Below, in pieces: positions 18,904 to 27,521 of a stretch of 64,000 bases of DNA. Both the position numbers and the translations under genes were made by a program. The first letter of the stretch is position 1; each line of letters begins with the position of its first letter. Under the pieces are notes generated by a model that worked only from the letters and a program-made list of their open reading frames with translations, was not told where the DNA came from and made no database searches. The stretch spans positions 496,001 to 560,000 of the forward strand of contig NZ_OW824151.1 in NCBI RefSeq assembly GCF_942548115.1. The letters are read 5' to 3'. The stretch is from Aeromicrobium sp. Leaf245. Its GTDB lineage: Bacteria > Actinomycetota > Actinomycetes > Propionibacteriales > Nocardioidaceae.

Positions 18904-19590
18904 GTGCCCACTCCCCGCGAGCTCGCCCGCGAGCAGACCCTGCGCGACATCGTCCGGATCGGCCGCGAGCAGCTCGCGCACGTCACCCCGGCCGAGCTCT
19001 CGCTGCGGGCCGTTGCCCGCGAGCTCGGCATGGTGTCGTCGGCGGTCTACCGCTACGTGAAGGACCGCGACGCGCTGCTCACGCTGCTCATCGTCGACGC
19101 CTACGACGAGCTCGGGTCCGAGGTGGAGGACGCGGTCTCCGCGGCCGCGCGCCGCACCGGGACCGGTCAGCTGCAGGCGGCGGCCCAGGCCATGCGCACC
19201 TGGGGTCGGCGTGAGCCCTCCCGTTTCGCGCTGCTCTACGGCACGCCGGTCCCCGGCTACGCAGCCCCGGCGACCGTGACGAACGAGCCGGGCACCCGCG
19301 TCGTGGTCGCCCTGGCGGGCGTCCTCGAGCGGGCGCACCTCGCCGGACGACTTCGTGAGGTTCCGGGACCGTTGCCGCGATCGGTCCGCACCGACCTGGA
19401 GTCGATCAGGGCCGAGTACGGGCTGACGCTGCCCGCGACCAACCTGGCGCGGGGGATGGGGCTGTGGTCAGCCGTCGTCGGAGCCGTGGCGTTCGACGTC
19501 TTCGGCCAGTACGGCCCCGACACCCTCACCGACACCGCCGCCTTCCTCGACGTCCACGTGGCGGCGCTCGCCGAGACCGTCGGCCTCTAG
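18904..19590 (+). CDS. TetR/AcrR family transcriptional regulator (WHG-type C-terminal domain)
   Basis: A 228-residue regulator. The N-terminal helix-turn-helix reads LSLRAVARELGMVSSAVYRYVKDRDALL, with the canonical TetR spacing. The C-terminal half (RRTGTGQLQAAAQAMRTWGRREPSRFALLYGTPVPGYAAP) is the WHG-like ligand domain found in many actinobacterial TetR proteins. Probably a repressor released by a small hydrophobic ligand. It should bind the paired GAGAGCA sites upstream and control both itself and the divergent NAD-binding gene. Converges with metX, the stops being one base apart. Confidence 0.93.
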   Translation: MPTPRELAREQTLRDIVRIGREQLAHVTPAELSLRAVARELGMVSSAVYRYVKDRDALLTLLIVDAYDELGSEVEDAVSAAARRTGTGQLQAAAQAMRTWGRREPSRFALLYGTPVPGYAAPATVTNEPGTRVVVALAGVLERAHLAGRLREVPGPLPRSVRTDLESIRAEYGLTLPATNLARGMGLWSAVVGAVAFDVFGQYGPDTLTDTAAFLDVHVAALAETVGL

Positions 19591-19591
19591 C

Positions 19592-20713
19592 TCAGTCGAC
19601 GAGCAGGGCTGCGGCGAGGGCGCCGACCTGGTCGAACTCCACCAGGAAGCCGTCGTGTCCGTGCAGCGACGTGACGACGTCGAGTCCGTCGGCACCGGGG
19701 ATCAGGTCGGCCAGCTCCTGCTGCTGGTGGATCGGGTACAGCCGGTCGGTGTCGATGCCGGCCACCACCGTGCGGGCGGTGATGCGCGCCAGGGCGGCAG
19801 CCACCCCGCCACGGTCACGGCCGACGTCGTGGCTGTCCATCGCGCGGGTGAGCACCAGGTAGGAGTTGGCGTCGAAGCGACGGACGAGCTTGACGCCGTG
19901 GTGCTCCAGGTACGACGCGACGGCGAACCGGCCGTCGTCCTGGATCGTCCGTCCGAACCGCTGCTGCAGCTCGGTCTCGCTGCGGTAGGCGACGTGAGCG
20001 ATGCGGCGGGCCACGTCGAGGCCGGCGGTCGGACCCAGGGGAGCGCCGTAGTAGTCGCCGTCGTGGAAGTGCGCGTCGGCGGTGATGGCTGCCTGCTGCG
20101 TCGACGACAGGGCGATCTGCTCCGCCGACGCCTGCGCCGACGTGGCCAGCAGGAACAGCCGCTCCACGCGGTCCGGGTGCGTGACGGCCCACTCCAGGGC
20201 TCGCATGCCCCCGGCGGAGCCGCCGATGACCGCGTACCAGCGGTCGATCCCGAGTCGGTCGGCGAACGCGACCTCGGCCGCGACCTGGTCGCGGACGGCG
20301 AGGTCGGGGAAGCTCCCGCCCCACGGCTCGCCGTCGGCGGGCGACGTCGAGGACGGGCCGGTCGACCCTTGGCAACCGCCCAGGATGTTCGCGGCCACCA
20401 CGTAGTAGCGGTCGGTGTCGATCGGGCGGCCAGGGCCCACGAGCGTGTCCCACCAGCCCGGGCTCGCGTGCCCGTTCCCGACCGGGCCGACCACGTGGCT
20501 GTCGCCGGTCAGGGCGTGCAGCACCAGCACGGCGTTGTCGCCCGTGAACGTGCCCCACGACTCGTAGGCGAGCCGCACGTCGGGCAGCACGGCGCCCGAC
20601 TCGAGCGTCAGGTCGCCGACGTCGGCGAACTGTCGGGAACCGACAGGATCTCCCTCACGCCACGCGCCGGTGACGGAAGGGAGATCCTGGTCGGTCAGGT
20701 GAGGTGAGGTCAC
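19592..20713 (-). CDS. metX: Homoserine O-acetyltransferase
   Basis: A 373-residue alpha/beta-hydrolase-fold acyltransferase transferring an acetyl group from acetyl-CoA to homoserine, the activation step of methionine synthesis. Seen motifs: LVLHALTGDSHVVG, the homoserine-binding GWWDTLVGPGRPIDTDRYYVV, NILGGCQGSTGPSS, the nucleophile elbow GGSAGG, the acid in IDTDRLYP and His in SLHGHDGF. The family elbow is usually GGSMGGMQ, so the Met-to-Ala change is slightly unusual. Start GTG 20713 overlaps the metY stop by GTGA, so the two are translationally coupled. Confidence 0.96.
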   Translation of the reverse strand: MTSPHLTDQDLPSVTGAWREGDPVGSRQFADVGDLTLESGAVLPDVRLAYESWGTFTGDNAVLVLHALTGDSHVVGPVGNGHASPGWWDTLVGPGRPIDTDRYYVVAANILGGCQGSTGPSSTSPADGEPWGGSFPDLAVRDQVAAEVAFADRLGIDRWYAVIGGSAGGMRALEWAVTHPDRVERLFLLATSAQASAEQIALSSTQQAAITADAHFHDGDYYGAPLGPTAGLDVARRIAHVAYRSETELQQRFGRTIQDDGRFAVASYLEHHGVKLVRRFDANSYLVLTRAMDSHDVGRDRGGVAAALARITARTVVAGIDTDRLYPIHQQQELADLIPGADGLDVVTSLHGHDGFLVEFDQVGALAAALLVD

Positions 20714-21999
20714 TTGGCCGCGCGCAGTCCCGCCTCGAGGTCGGCGAGGATGTCGTCGATCCCCTCGATGCCGACGGCCAGACGCACCAGGCCCGGGGTG
20801 ACGCCGGTGGCCGCGTGCTCCTCCGGGGTGCCCTGCGAGTGCGTGGTGCTGGCCGGGTGGATGGCGAGCGAGCGGACGTCGCCGATGTTCGCCACGTGGC
20901 TGAACAGCTCGAGCGAGTCGATGAACCGGCGCCCGGCGTCCACGCCGCCCGGCAGCTCGAACGTCAGCACCGCGCCGGAGCCGCGGGGCGTGTACTTGTC
21001 GGCCAGCTCCTTGTAGGGGTTGCCGTCGAGCGAGGCCCAGGTGACCTTCGAGACGTCCTCGCGGGCGGTCAGCCACTCGGCGACCTTGCGGGTGTTCTCG
21101 ATGTGGCGCTCCATCCGCAGGCTCAGGGTCTCGAGGCCCTGGGCGATGAGGAAGGCGTTGAACGGCGAGAGGGCAGGGCCGACGTTGCGCAGGTACTGCA
21201 CGCGCAGCTTGGCGATGTAGGCCGCCGGCCCGAGGGCCTCGGCGAACACGAGCCCGTGGTAGCTGGGATCGGCGGTCGTGAAGCCGGGGAACTTGTCGCC
21301 GTGGGCGGCGTAGTCGAACGTGCCGCCGTCGATGACGACGCCGGCGATCGTGGTGCCGTGGCCGCCGATGTACTTGGTGGCCGAGTGCACGACCGTGTCG
21401 ACGCCGTGCTTCAGCGGGTTGAGCAGGAACGGCGTGGCCACGGTGTTGTCGACGATGAACGGGACGCCGACCTCCTTGGCGACCGCGCTGATCGCCTCGA
21501 GGTCGAGGATGTCGCCCTTCGGGTTGCCGATGGTCTCGCCGAAGAACGCCTTGGTGTTCTCCTGCGCGGCGGCCCGCCACGCGGCGGGGTCGTTGTTGTC
21601 CTCGACGAAGGTCACCTGGATGCCGAGCTTCGGGAAGGTGTGGCGCAGAAGCGAGTCGGTTCCGCCGTAGAGGCTGGCGGAGGCCACGATGTGGTCACCG
21701 GCCTCGGCCACGTTGGTGAGGGCGCCGGTGGTGGCGGCCTGGCCCGAGGCGAACAGCAGGGCGCCGACGCCGCCCTCCAGGGCCGCGAGACGCTCCTCGA
21801 CGACGCCCTGGGTGGGGTTCATGATTCGCGTGTAGATGTTGCCCGGCTCGGCCAGCGCGAAAAGGTCGGCAGCGTGCTGGGTGTCACGGAACTGGTACGA
21901 CGTCGTCTGGTAGATCGGCAGGGCCCGCGCACCGGTGGTGGGGTCGGGCGTCTGGCCTGCGTGGATCTGCTTGGTCTCGAACGACCACTGATCGCTCAT
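20710..21999 (-). CDS. metY: O-acetylhomoserine sulfhydrylase (aminocarboxypropyltransferase)
   Basis: A 429-residue PLP enzyme that uses O-acetylhomoserine and sulfide (or methanethiol) to make homocysteine or methionine. Family signs: FETKQIHAGQTPDPTTGARALPIYQTTSY at the N-terminus, FASGQAATTGAL, DNTVATPFLLNP and the PLP lysine in HSATKYIGGHGTT; the long YHG loop region is that of MetY rather than MetB. ATG 21999 has AGGAG upstream. It forms an operon with metX. No SAM riboswitch is recognisable in the 106-base gap before it. Confidence 0.96.
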   Translation of the reverse strand: MSDQWSFETKQIHAGQTPDPTTGARALPIYQTTSYQFRDTQHAADLFALAEPGNIYTRIMNPTQGVVEERLAALEGGVGALLFASGQAATTGALTNVAEAGDHIVASASLYGGTDSLLRHTFPKLGIQVTFVEDNNDPAAWRAAAQENTKAFFGETIGNPKGDILDLEAISAVAKEVGVPFIVDNTVATPFLLNPLKHGVDTVVHSATKYIGGHGTTIAGVVIDGGTFDYAAHGDKFPGFTTADPSYHGLVFAEALGPAAYIAKLRVQYLRNVGPALSPFNAFLIAQGLETLSLRMERHIENTRKVAEWLTAREDVSKVTWASLDGNPYKELADKYTPRGSGAVLTFELPGGVDAGRRFIDSLELFSHVANIGDVRSLAIHPASTTHSQGTPEEHAATGVTPGLVRLAVGIEGIDDILADLEAGLRAAK

Positions 22000-22105
22000 G
22001 GGATCTCCTGAGGTGGGGCGCGGGGTGTCGATGGACCTCCACGGTGACAGGTACTCCAAGGGATGAGAAGAGGTCTCACCATCCGGACCATGCGACGATC
22101 GCAGC

Positions 22106-22540
22106 ATGGAGCTGCGCCGCGCCGTCCCCGGCGACGAGGGTCTGTTGGCCTCGGTCGAGCAGGCGGCGAACACCGACGCCCTGGCCCACGTGTTCGACGG
22201 CCCGTACCCGTGGACCGAAGTGCGCGACCGCTGGGTCGAGGTGCTCGCCGACCCTGCCGTGCGCGCATGGCTCGTGGTGGTCGACCAGGTGGCGGTGGGC
22301 TACCTGGCGCACGACGCGACCACGCTGCGCCACATCGGCGTCGTGGCCCGCCACCGCGGCACCGGCCTGGCCACCGAGGTGCTCGCGTCGGTGCCGACGT
22401 CGGTGGACCGGCTCTGGGTCCTGGAGGCCAACACCCGAGCCCGCCGCTTCTACGAGCGGCACGGCTGGCGCCCCGACGGCCGCTCGCAGCCCTGCGAGTT
22501 CGAGCCGTTCCCCGTCGAGGTCGGGTACGCACGAGGCTAG
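22106..22540 (+). CDS. GNAT family N-acetyltransferase
   Basis: A 144-residue protein with the GNAT acetyl-CoA-binding pattern: IGVVARHRGTGLATEVLASV (motif A, R/Q-x-x-G-x-G/A) and the later LEANTRARRFYERHGWRPDGRS (motif B, the NxxAxxFYxxxGF signature). The acceptor substrate is unknown. GACGAT (22094-22099) lies six bases before the ATG, supporting this start. Divergent from metY across a 106-base gap; no functional tie is evident. Confidence 0.9.
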   Translation: MELRRAVPGDEGLLASVEQAANTDALAHVFDGPYPWTEVRDRWVEVLADPAVRAWLVVVDQVAVGYLAHDATTLRHIGVVARHRGTGLATEVLASVPTSVDRLWVLEANTRARRFYERHGWRPDGRSQPCEFEPFPVEVGYARG

Positions 22541-22684
22541 GCACCGTCGTCCGAGGAGGGACCTCGCCGCGACCCCAGCGCTGCACGAGCGCAGCCAGCA
22601 CGACGTCGCGCCCCGAGCCCAGCGCCGTGGCCTCGAGGACCTCGGGCGGAAGCTTCTGGACCGGCCCACCCCGGGCGCCCGACG
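22541..22684. other. Short gap without a supported gene
   Basis: The 144 bases between the GNAT and secreted-protein genes keep coding-like composition. One minus-strand frame reads VQKLPPEVLEATALGSGRD and looks protein-like, but it has no matching start or stop. It may be the decayed end of a lost gene. Nothing else is visible. Confidence 0.3.
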
Positions 22685-22993
22685 TCAGTAGACCTTGATG
22701 TCAGCCTTCAAGAGGCGGTCGTTCCCGAAGCAGCCCGTGAGCGAGGTCTGGCCCACCCCGGCGATCCTGGACTCCTTGTAGGCGATGACTCCCGTGTTGG
22801 TCCGGCACACCGCGAGTGTCTTGTGCCTGTTGGACGGGCAGACGCCCTGGACCGTCGTGGATGTGCCACTGGGTGTGAGCGTGACCTTGCAGCCCGCGGG
22901 CCACGCGGCCGCTGACGCCGGACCGCTGAACGAACCCAGTGCGGGAAGGCTCAGCACGCTCACCGCAAACGCTGTCAACCATCGCTTCTTCAT
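22685..22993 (-). CDS. Small secreted protein of unknown function
   Basis: A 102-residue precursor starting MKKRWLTAFAVSVLSLPALG with a typical Sec signal peptide cleaved near ASAAA (about residue 29). The mature part of about 73 residues has four cysteines (CKVTL, GVCPSN, AVCRTN, GCFGND), enough for two disulfides, and is basic. Base composition is visibly lower in GC than its neighbours, and codon use is less biased, which may indicate recent acquisition. I do not recognise the family. Its promoter region contains TTGACC at about 23036-23041. Confidence 0.75.
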   Translation of the reverse strand: MKKRWLTAFAVSVLSLPALGSFSGPASAAAWPAGCKVTLTPSGTSTTVQGVCPSNRHKTLAVCRTNTGVIAYKESRIAGVGQTSLTGCFGNDRLLKADIKVY

Positions 22994-23077
22994 GGCAATG
23001 CCCCCATGTCTCGCCTCACGCGTGTTACCTGACGTTGGTCAACGGTAGGTGACTCGGGCGCTGCGGGCGATGAGCAG

Positions 23078-24397
23078 TCAGCGCATGTCGAAGGGCTGGG
23101 CGGTGGACTCGAGCACGCTCAGCCACAGGTCGCCGTCGGGCGAGACGTGGTGGGGGCGGTGCGTCACGTAGGGGATGGGCACGTGCACGAACCGGTGCCG
23201 ACGTCGCCCGACGACCATGTCGGTGCGACCGGCCATCGCCGCGTGCACGGCGGTCTGCGCCAGGCGCGAGCAGTACACGGAGTCGGCCGGCTCGGCCGGG
23301 ACCGAGCGGATGAAGTAGCCGGGGTCGAAGTAGCGGAACAGCACCTCGGCGCCCCGCGAGGAGAAGTCGTCGGTGATCCGCTCGCGCAGCAGACGACCGA
23401 TGTCGGCCAGGCGGGCGTTGCCCGACGCGTCGGTCTCGTCGTGGCTGGGCAGGTGCTCCTGGCCGGCACCCTCGGCCACCACCAGCACGGCGTGCCCCTG
23501 GGCCTGCACCTTGCGTCGCACGTGCTCGAGCAGCCCGTTCTCACCCTCGAGCTCGAACGGCACCTCGGGGATGAGGACGAAGTCGGCGTCGTGGCCGGCG
23601 AGCGCCGAGTAGCACGCGATGAAGCCGGCGTGGCGACCCATCACCTTCACCAGGCCGACGCCGTTGAGCGAGGCCTCGGCCTCGATCTTGGCGGCCTTGA
23701 TCGACTGCGCGGCCCGCGAGTAGGCGGTCTGGAAGCCGAAGCTCTGGCCGATGTGCGGGATGTCGTTGTCGATCGTCTTGGGGACCCCGACGACTGCGAT
23801 CTGCGCGCCGCGCGCGAGGGCCTCCTCGGCGATGCGGTGGGCGCCGCGCATCGAGCCGTCGCCCCCGATGACGAACAGGATGTCGATGTCGCGCAGCTGG
23901 AGCGTGTCGACGACGGTCTTCACGTCCTGTGCACCGCGCGACGAGCCGAGCACCGTGCCACCACGCTCGTGGATGTTGGCGACGAACCCGGGGGTGAGCT
24001 GCACCGGCTCGAGCAGGTTCTCGGGCACGAGGCCGGCGTAGCCGTTGCGGAAGCCGATCACGTCGTTGACGCCGTAGTGCTCGTGCAGCTCCATGACGAG
24101 GGCCCGGATCACGTCGTTGAGCCCTGGGCACAGGCCACCGCAGGTGACGATGCCGACCCGCACGGTGGCGGGGTCGAAGAAGAGCTTGTCCCGGGGGCCG
24201 CCGGTCTCGAAGGAGGGCAGCTCCTCGAGCGGGAGGCCGCGTTGCTGGATCAACGAGATGGTGTCGTCGAAGAGGATCCGGTCGTCCTCGCCCACGTAGT
24301 ACTCGTTGGTCGCGCGCCCGCCCACGTACTGGGCGAGCGGGGACGGGACGGTGGTCGGGCCGAGGGTTCGGACCTGCAGCTCGGCGAGGGTCACCAT
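23078..24397 (-). CDS. ATP-dependent 6-phosphofructokinase (plant/PfkA-like long form)
   Basis: A 439-residue kinase phosphorylating fructose 6-phosphate. Motifs: GIVTCGGLCPGLNDVIRAL, GGDGSMRGAH (the GGDGS form indicates ATP rather than PPi), PKTIDNDI with the catalytic Asp and VKVMGRHAGFIA. The extended N-terminus (about 75 residues) and overall length are those of the plant-type/long PFK group, not the 320-residue bacterial PfkA. TAGGAT (24404-24409) lies six bases before the ATG, so the mRNA is probably leaderless. Confidence 0.93.
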   Translation of the reverse strand: MVTLAELQVRTLGPTTVPSPLAQYVGGRATNEYYVGEDDRILFDDTISLIQQRGLPLEELPSFETGGPRDKLFFDPATVRVGIVTCGGLCPGLNDVIRALVMELHEHYGVNDVIGFRNGYAGLVPENLLEPVQLTPGFVANIHERGGTVLGSSRGAQDVKTVVDTLQLRDIDILFVIGGDGSMRGAHRIAEEALARGAQIAVVGVPKTIDNDIPHIGQSFGFQTAYSRAAQSIKAAKIEAEASLNGVGLVKVMGRHAGFIACYSALAGHDADFVLIPEVPFELEGENGLLEHVRRKVQAQGHAVLVVAEGAGQEHLPSHDETDASGNARLADIGRLLRERITDDFSSRGAEVLFRYFDPGYFIRSVPAEPADSVYCSRLAQTAVHAAMAGRTDMVVGRRRHRFVHVPIPYVTHRPHHVSPDGDLWLSVLESTAQPFDMR

Positions 24398-24403
24398 GGC
24401 TCC

Positions 24404-24409
24404 ATCCTA
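24404..24409 (-). promoter_or_regulatory. -10 element TAGGAT of the phosphofructokinase gene
   Basis: Perfect -10 on the minus strand directly before the start codon. A GAACCC-TC-GGGTTC inverted repeat lies a few bases further upstream (about 24418-24431) and could be a regulator site. Confidence 0.6.
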
Positions 24410-24582
24410 GGGTGAGGGAACCCTCGGGTTCGCCACGGCGGCCCCGCGAGGACGGGCCGATCGTCCTGCACGACGCGGCCCGCGTCAGAGTTTTGGCGAT
24501 CGTGCCTCTTCCGAAGGAGAAGGCCGCCGTCCGGTCTCGGCGAAAGGACGCGCAGGCACCACGAGAACGGCACGATGGGGGA

Positions 24583-25239
24583 ATGGGTGTGCAGATCACG
24601 GTCCGAGGCTCCGCCGAGGGGCGATTCCCGGCCGAGCGCGCCCTCGTGCGGCTCGAGGTCGTGGTCGAGGGCGCCGAGCGTCAGGACGTGCGCGACCGCG
24701 CCGTGGCGCTGCAGGAGCCGTTGCGCTCCCAGCTCGGCGAGCTCGTGAGCCTCGGCGCCGTGCGGACGTGGTCGAGCGACCAGGTCCGAGTCTTCAGCCG
24801 GCACCCGTGGGTCGACGACCGTCGCTCCGACGACCTGGTGCACAGCGCCCAGGTGCAGGTGCTCGCCGAGTTCGTCGACTTCGAGCGGCTCAGCGGCTTC
24901 GTCGACCACTGGTCGGGCCAGGCCGGGGTCGAGGTCCAGGGCCTCGAGTGGGACCTCGGAGTCAAGAGCCGACGGGTCCACGAGGCCGAGGTGCGCAAGG
25001 CGGCGGTCGACGACGCCGTCACCAAGGCCCAGTCCTACGCCGACGCGGTGCGACGGGGCCGGGTGACCGCGCTCGAGCTGGCCGACCCCGGCATGCTCGA
25101 CCGGCCCGGTGATCCCGGGCACGGCGAGCCCCGTGCCTTCGCCCTGGCCTCGGCCGACGCAGGCGGTGCCGGACTCGACCTCGTGCCGGCCGACATCGTG
25201 ATCCGCGTGGAGGTCGACGCCCGCTTCCAGGCGGAGTGA
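24583..25239 (+). CDS. SIMPL (DUF541) domain protein
   Basis: A 218-residue protein. The N-terminal pattern ITVRGSAEGRFPAERALVRLEV, the central SSDQVRVFSRHPWVDD and the GLEWDLGVKSRRVHEAEVRKAAVDDAVTKAQSYA block identify SIMPL/DUF541. Many relatives are exported (BP26/OMP28), but this one has no signal peptide and should be cytosolic. Function is unassigned in bacteria. ATG 24583 is chosen over upstream frames because CACGAT sits six bases before it, and a GGGGGA is also present. Divergent from the phosphofructokinase gene. Confidence 0.87.
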   Translation: MGVQITVRGSAEGRFPAERALVRLEVVVEGAERQDVRDRAVALQEPLRSQLGELVSLGAVRTWSSDQVRVFSRHPWVDDRRSDDLVHSAQVQVLAEFVDFERLSGFVDHWSGQAGVEVQGLEWDLGVKSRRVHEAEVRKAAVDDAVTKAQSYADAVRRGRVTALELADPGMLDRPGDPGHGEPRAFALASADAGGAGLDLVPADIVIRVEVDARFQAE

Positions 25240-25333
25240 TCTCCCCGCTCGGCTCGGCGTGCACGTGCGCTGACCTGCGCAAACATCCCGTCCGGGTGTG
25301 ACGACGCTCCTGGCCCCGAACCCATACCGGGAG

Positions 25334-25339
25334 TACGGT
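25334..25339 (+). promoter_or_regulatory. -10 element TACGGT of the esterase gene
   Basis: TACGGT followed by GGAGGC and ATG. The GGAGG could serve as ribosome site only if transcription starts upstream of it; the spacing instead fits a leaderless start. Confidence 0.55.
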
Positions 25340-25345
25340 GGAGGC

Positions 25346-26629
25346 ATGTCCCTACGTTCGTTGGCACGTCGCCTGCGCGACCTGCTCCTGCCCGGCGGCT
25401 CGTCGCCGACCGCTGACGAGACCACCCGGACCCGTCCGCTGCCGCCGGTCGTGGCGGTCGCCGAACGAGCGAGGAACGTGCTTCCGCTCGGCTCCCGTCC
25501 CATGCGCGTGGTCTACGACGAGGCTGTGGTGCACGAGTCGGTCAGCCTCAAGAGCCGGTTCCTGGGCCGCACCGCACGGCTCGTCTTCAAGCCGCTCCTG
25601 CGGCTGGCACCCCTCAACGACCGCACCCTCACCACTCTGCGCTCCCTCGACCGGTTGTCGGCCCGCGGCCCGCGCTCGCGCTACGTGGAGCCCGTCTCGT
25701 TCGAGCTCGGTGGCGTGCACGTGGAGTCCATGACGCACCGCTACGGCCCCGAGAGCGAGATGACCGTGCTCTACCTGCACGGTGGCGGGTTCTTCTCGTG
25801 CGGCATCGAGACCCACCGGCGGATCTGCGAGCGGCTCGCGCTCTACACCGGCGCCACGGTGATCTCCGTCGAGTACGTGCAGCTGCCCGAGGGATCGGTC
25901 GCCGACTCGGTGAACGACGCCATCACCGCCTACGAGGCGCTCGTGGAGATGAGCGACCGCCCCGACAAGATCGTCGTCGCGGGCGACTCCGCCGGTGGCT
26001 ACCTGACCATGAAGATCGCCGAGCTGGCCCACCGTCGTGGTTTACCGGCTCCCGCGGCGCTGCTCACCTTCTCGCCGCTGCTGAGCCTCGACCCCGACCG
26101 CATCGACAAGGAGGGCGTCGCCCGGGTCTCCCGCGTGCGTGACGCCTACCTGCCGATCGGGCGCGTGGCACTCATCCGCAAGCGGTGGGTCCCCGAGGGC
26201 GCGGTCATCGAGGGCGAGGTGTCGCCGCTCGACGCCGTCGACCACATCAGCTCGCCCGCCTTCTTCGTGGCGGTCGAGGACGAGATGCTGCGGCCCGAGG
26301 TGGAGGCCATGGCGCTGATGCTCTCCGAGCGCGGCGTCGAGGTCGAGACGCACCTGTGGCGTGGCCAGGTGCACGCGTTCCCGGTCCTGGCCGACACCCT
26401 GCCGGAGAGCCGGCAGGCCCTGCGACTCGCCGCCGACTTCGCCCGGCGCGCGGTCGGGGAGGCCTCGACCACCGAGCACGAGGCCGATCCGACCCAGCAC
26501 GACGACCCGCAGCACGAGGAGTCCATCTCCGGCGAGGTCGTCGAGGAGCAGTCGGCACCGCAGGTCGACGTGATCGAGGGTGAGCTCGTGGGGGAGGGTC
26601 GGCGTCGCTGGTTCTTCCAGGCCGGCTGA
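25346..26629 (+). CDS. Alpha/beta hydrolase, hormone-sensitive-lipase-like esterase
   Basis: A 427-residue esterase of family IV. The oxyanion motif is LYLHGGGFFSCG and the nucleophile elbow VVAGDSAGGYL. The acid is probably in FFVAVEDEMLRPE and the His in GQVHAFPVLADTLPE. An N-terminal extension of about 110 residues is basic. A C-terminal tail of about 60 residues is highly acidic (TEHEADPTQHDDPQHEESIS) and probably disordered. ATG 25346 is preferred since TACGGT (25334-25339) precedes it by six bases. Likely hydrolyses acyl esters of small alcohols or lipids. Confidence 0.92.
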   Translation: MSLRSLARRLRDLLLPGGSSPTADETTRTRPLPPVVAVAERARNVLPLGSRPMRVVYDEAVVHESVSLKSRFLGRTARLVFKPLLRLAPLNDRTLTTLRSLDRLSARGPRSRYVEPVSFELGGVHVESMTHRYGPESEMTVLYLHGGGFFSCGIETHRRICERLALYTGATVISVEYVQLPEGSVADSVNDAITAYEALVEMSDRPDKIVVAGDSAGGYLTMKIAELAHRRGLPAPAALLTFSPLLSLDPDRIDKEGVARVSRVRDAYLPIGRVALIRKRWVPEGAVIEGEVSPLDAVDHISSPAFFVAVEDEMLRPEVEAMALMLSERGVEVETHLWRGQVHAFPVLADTLPESRQALRLAADFARRAVGEASTTEHEADPTQHDDPQHEESISGEVVEEQSAPQVDVIEGELVGEGRRRWFFQAG

Positions 26630-26668
26630 CGGGTCGTCTTGGGGCACCACGTCTGGGACGATGGCGCC

Positions 26669-27046
26669 GTGAGACCCCGATGGCTGCAGGCGGCGATCAT
26701 GCTGCTGCCGCTCGTGTCGCTGGCGCGGGGCATCGACCTGCTGAGCCTCGTGGTGCTGCTGGCCGTGGCGGCCTATCTCGGCACCCGCCGGCAGGCGTCG
26801 TGGACCGACGCGGTGGGCCGCGCGATCGACCTCTCCCTGGCGGGGCTCGTCGTCGTGGCGCTGGTCGTCCTGACGATCAACGTGCTGCCGCGTGACCTGC
26901 ACGAGGCCGTCACGGTGACGTTGACCGGCGCGTGGGCCGCGACGGTGGTGGTGTGCGCGGGTCTCGCCCTCACCACGGCGGACCGTCCGCGCTGGACCCC
27001 GCTCCTGCACCGCGTGACCGTGCTGAAGGACCGACCCGGCACCTAG
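26669..27046 (+). CDS. Small integral membrane protein, unknown function
   Basis: A 125-residue hydrophobic protein with four likely membrane segments (about 8-22, 25-38, 55-76 and 90-107) joined by short charged loops and ending with a basic tail. No family is recognised. GTG 26669 is chosen because GACGAT lies six bases upstream; an in-frame start ten codons earlier adds non-hydrophobic residues. It begins 39 bases after the esterase gene, on the same strand. Confidence 0.65.
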   Translation: MRPRWLQAAIMLLPLVSLARGIDLLSLVVLLAVAAYLGTRRQASWTDAVGRAIDLSLAGLVVVALVVLTINVLPRDLHEAVTVTLTGAWAATVVVCAGLALTTADRPRWTPLLHRVTVLKDRPGT

Positions 27047-27064
27047 GACACGCGCCGAGGAAGC

Positions 27065-27469
27065 TCAGTCCTCGTCGCGCGCGGCATTCTCCGCCTCCGA
27101 GCGCAGGATGCAGAACTCGTTGCCCTCCGGGTCGGCCAGCACCACCCAGCCCGTCCCAGGGCCGTACTTGCCCCGCAGGTCGGCGACCTGGGTCGCGCCG
27201 ATCGAGACCAGCCGGGCGACCTCGTCGGCCTGCGTCCCCGACCGGGGTCGCAGGTCGAGGTGGATCCGGTTCTTCACGGCCTTGGCCTCGGGCACCTCGA
27301 TGAACAGCAGGTGGTGGCCTGATCCCGGGTCGAGGATCATGCACTCCTCGTGGCCGGGCTCGTTGGGGTCGCCCTCGACGTCGACGTAGCCGAGGACCTG
27401 CTTCCAGAACTCGCTGAGCGCATAGGCGTCGGCGCAGTCGACGGAGGTGTGGGAGACGAACGACGTCAT
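27065..27469 (-). CDS. VOC family (glyoxalase/bleomycin-resistance-like) protein
   Basis: A 134-residue protein with the paired beta-alpha-beta-beta-beta repeat of the vicinal oxygen chelate superfamily. An N-terminal HTSVDCADAYALSEFWKQVLGY and a C-terminal VVLADPEGNEFCIL are the recurring ends of such domains. A candidate metal set is His7, His residues near KNRIHLDL and the terminal Glu in EGNEF. Actual activity is unknown. GAGGCT lies six bases before the ATG at 27469. Confidence 0.88.
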   Translation of the reverse strand: MTSFVSHTSVDCADAYALSEFWKQVLGYVDVEGDPNEPGHEECMILDPGSGHHLLFIEVPEAKAVKNRIHLDLRPRSGTQADEVARLVSIGATQVADLRGKYGPGTGWVVLADPEGNEFCILRSEAENAARDED

Positions 27470-27521
27470 GTCGTCAGCCTCGCCGCACCCCCGTCTCCTG
27501 TCCAGCCCGTGCGTGCCGGTG

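Noticed and set aside
22000-22105. SAM riboswitch before metY
   Set aside because: No match to the conserved SAM-I/IV or SAM-II cores was seen on the minus strand; the gap is short and shared with a divergent leaderless gene.
22541-22684. Gene remnant reading VQKLPPEVLEATALGSGRD on the minus strand
   Set aside because: Protein-like wording but no start, no sensible stop before it runs into the GNAT gene, and no recognised family.
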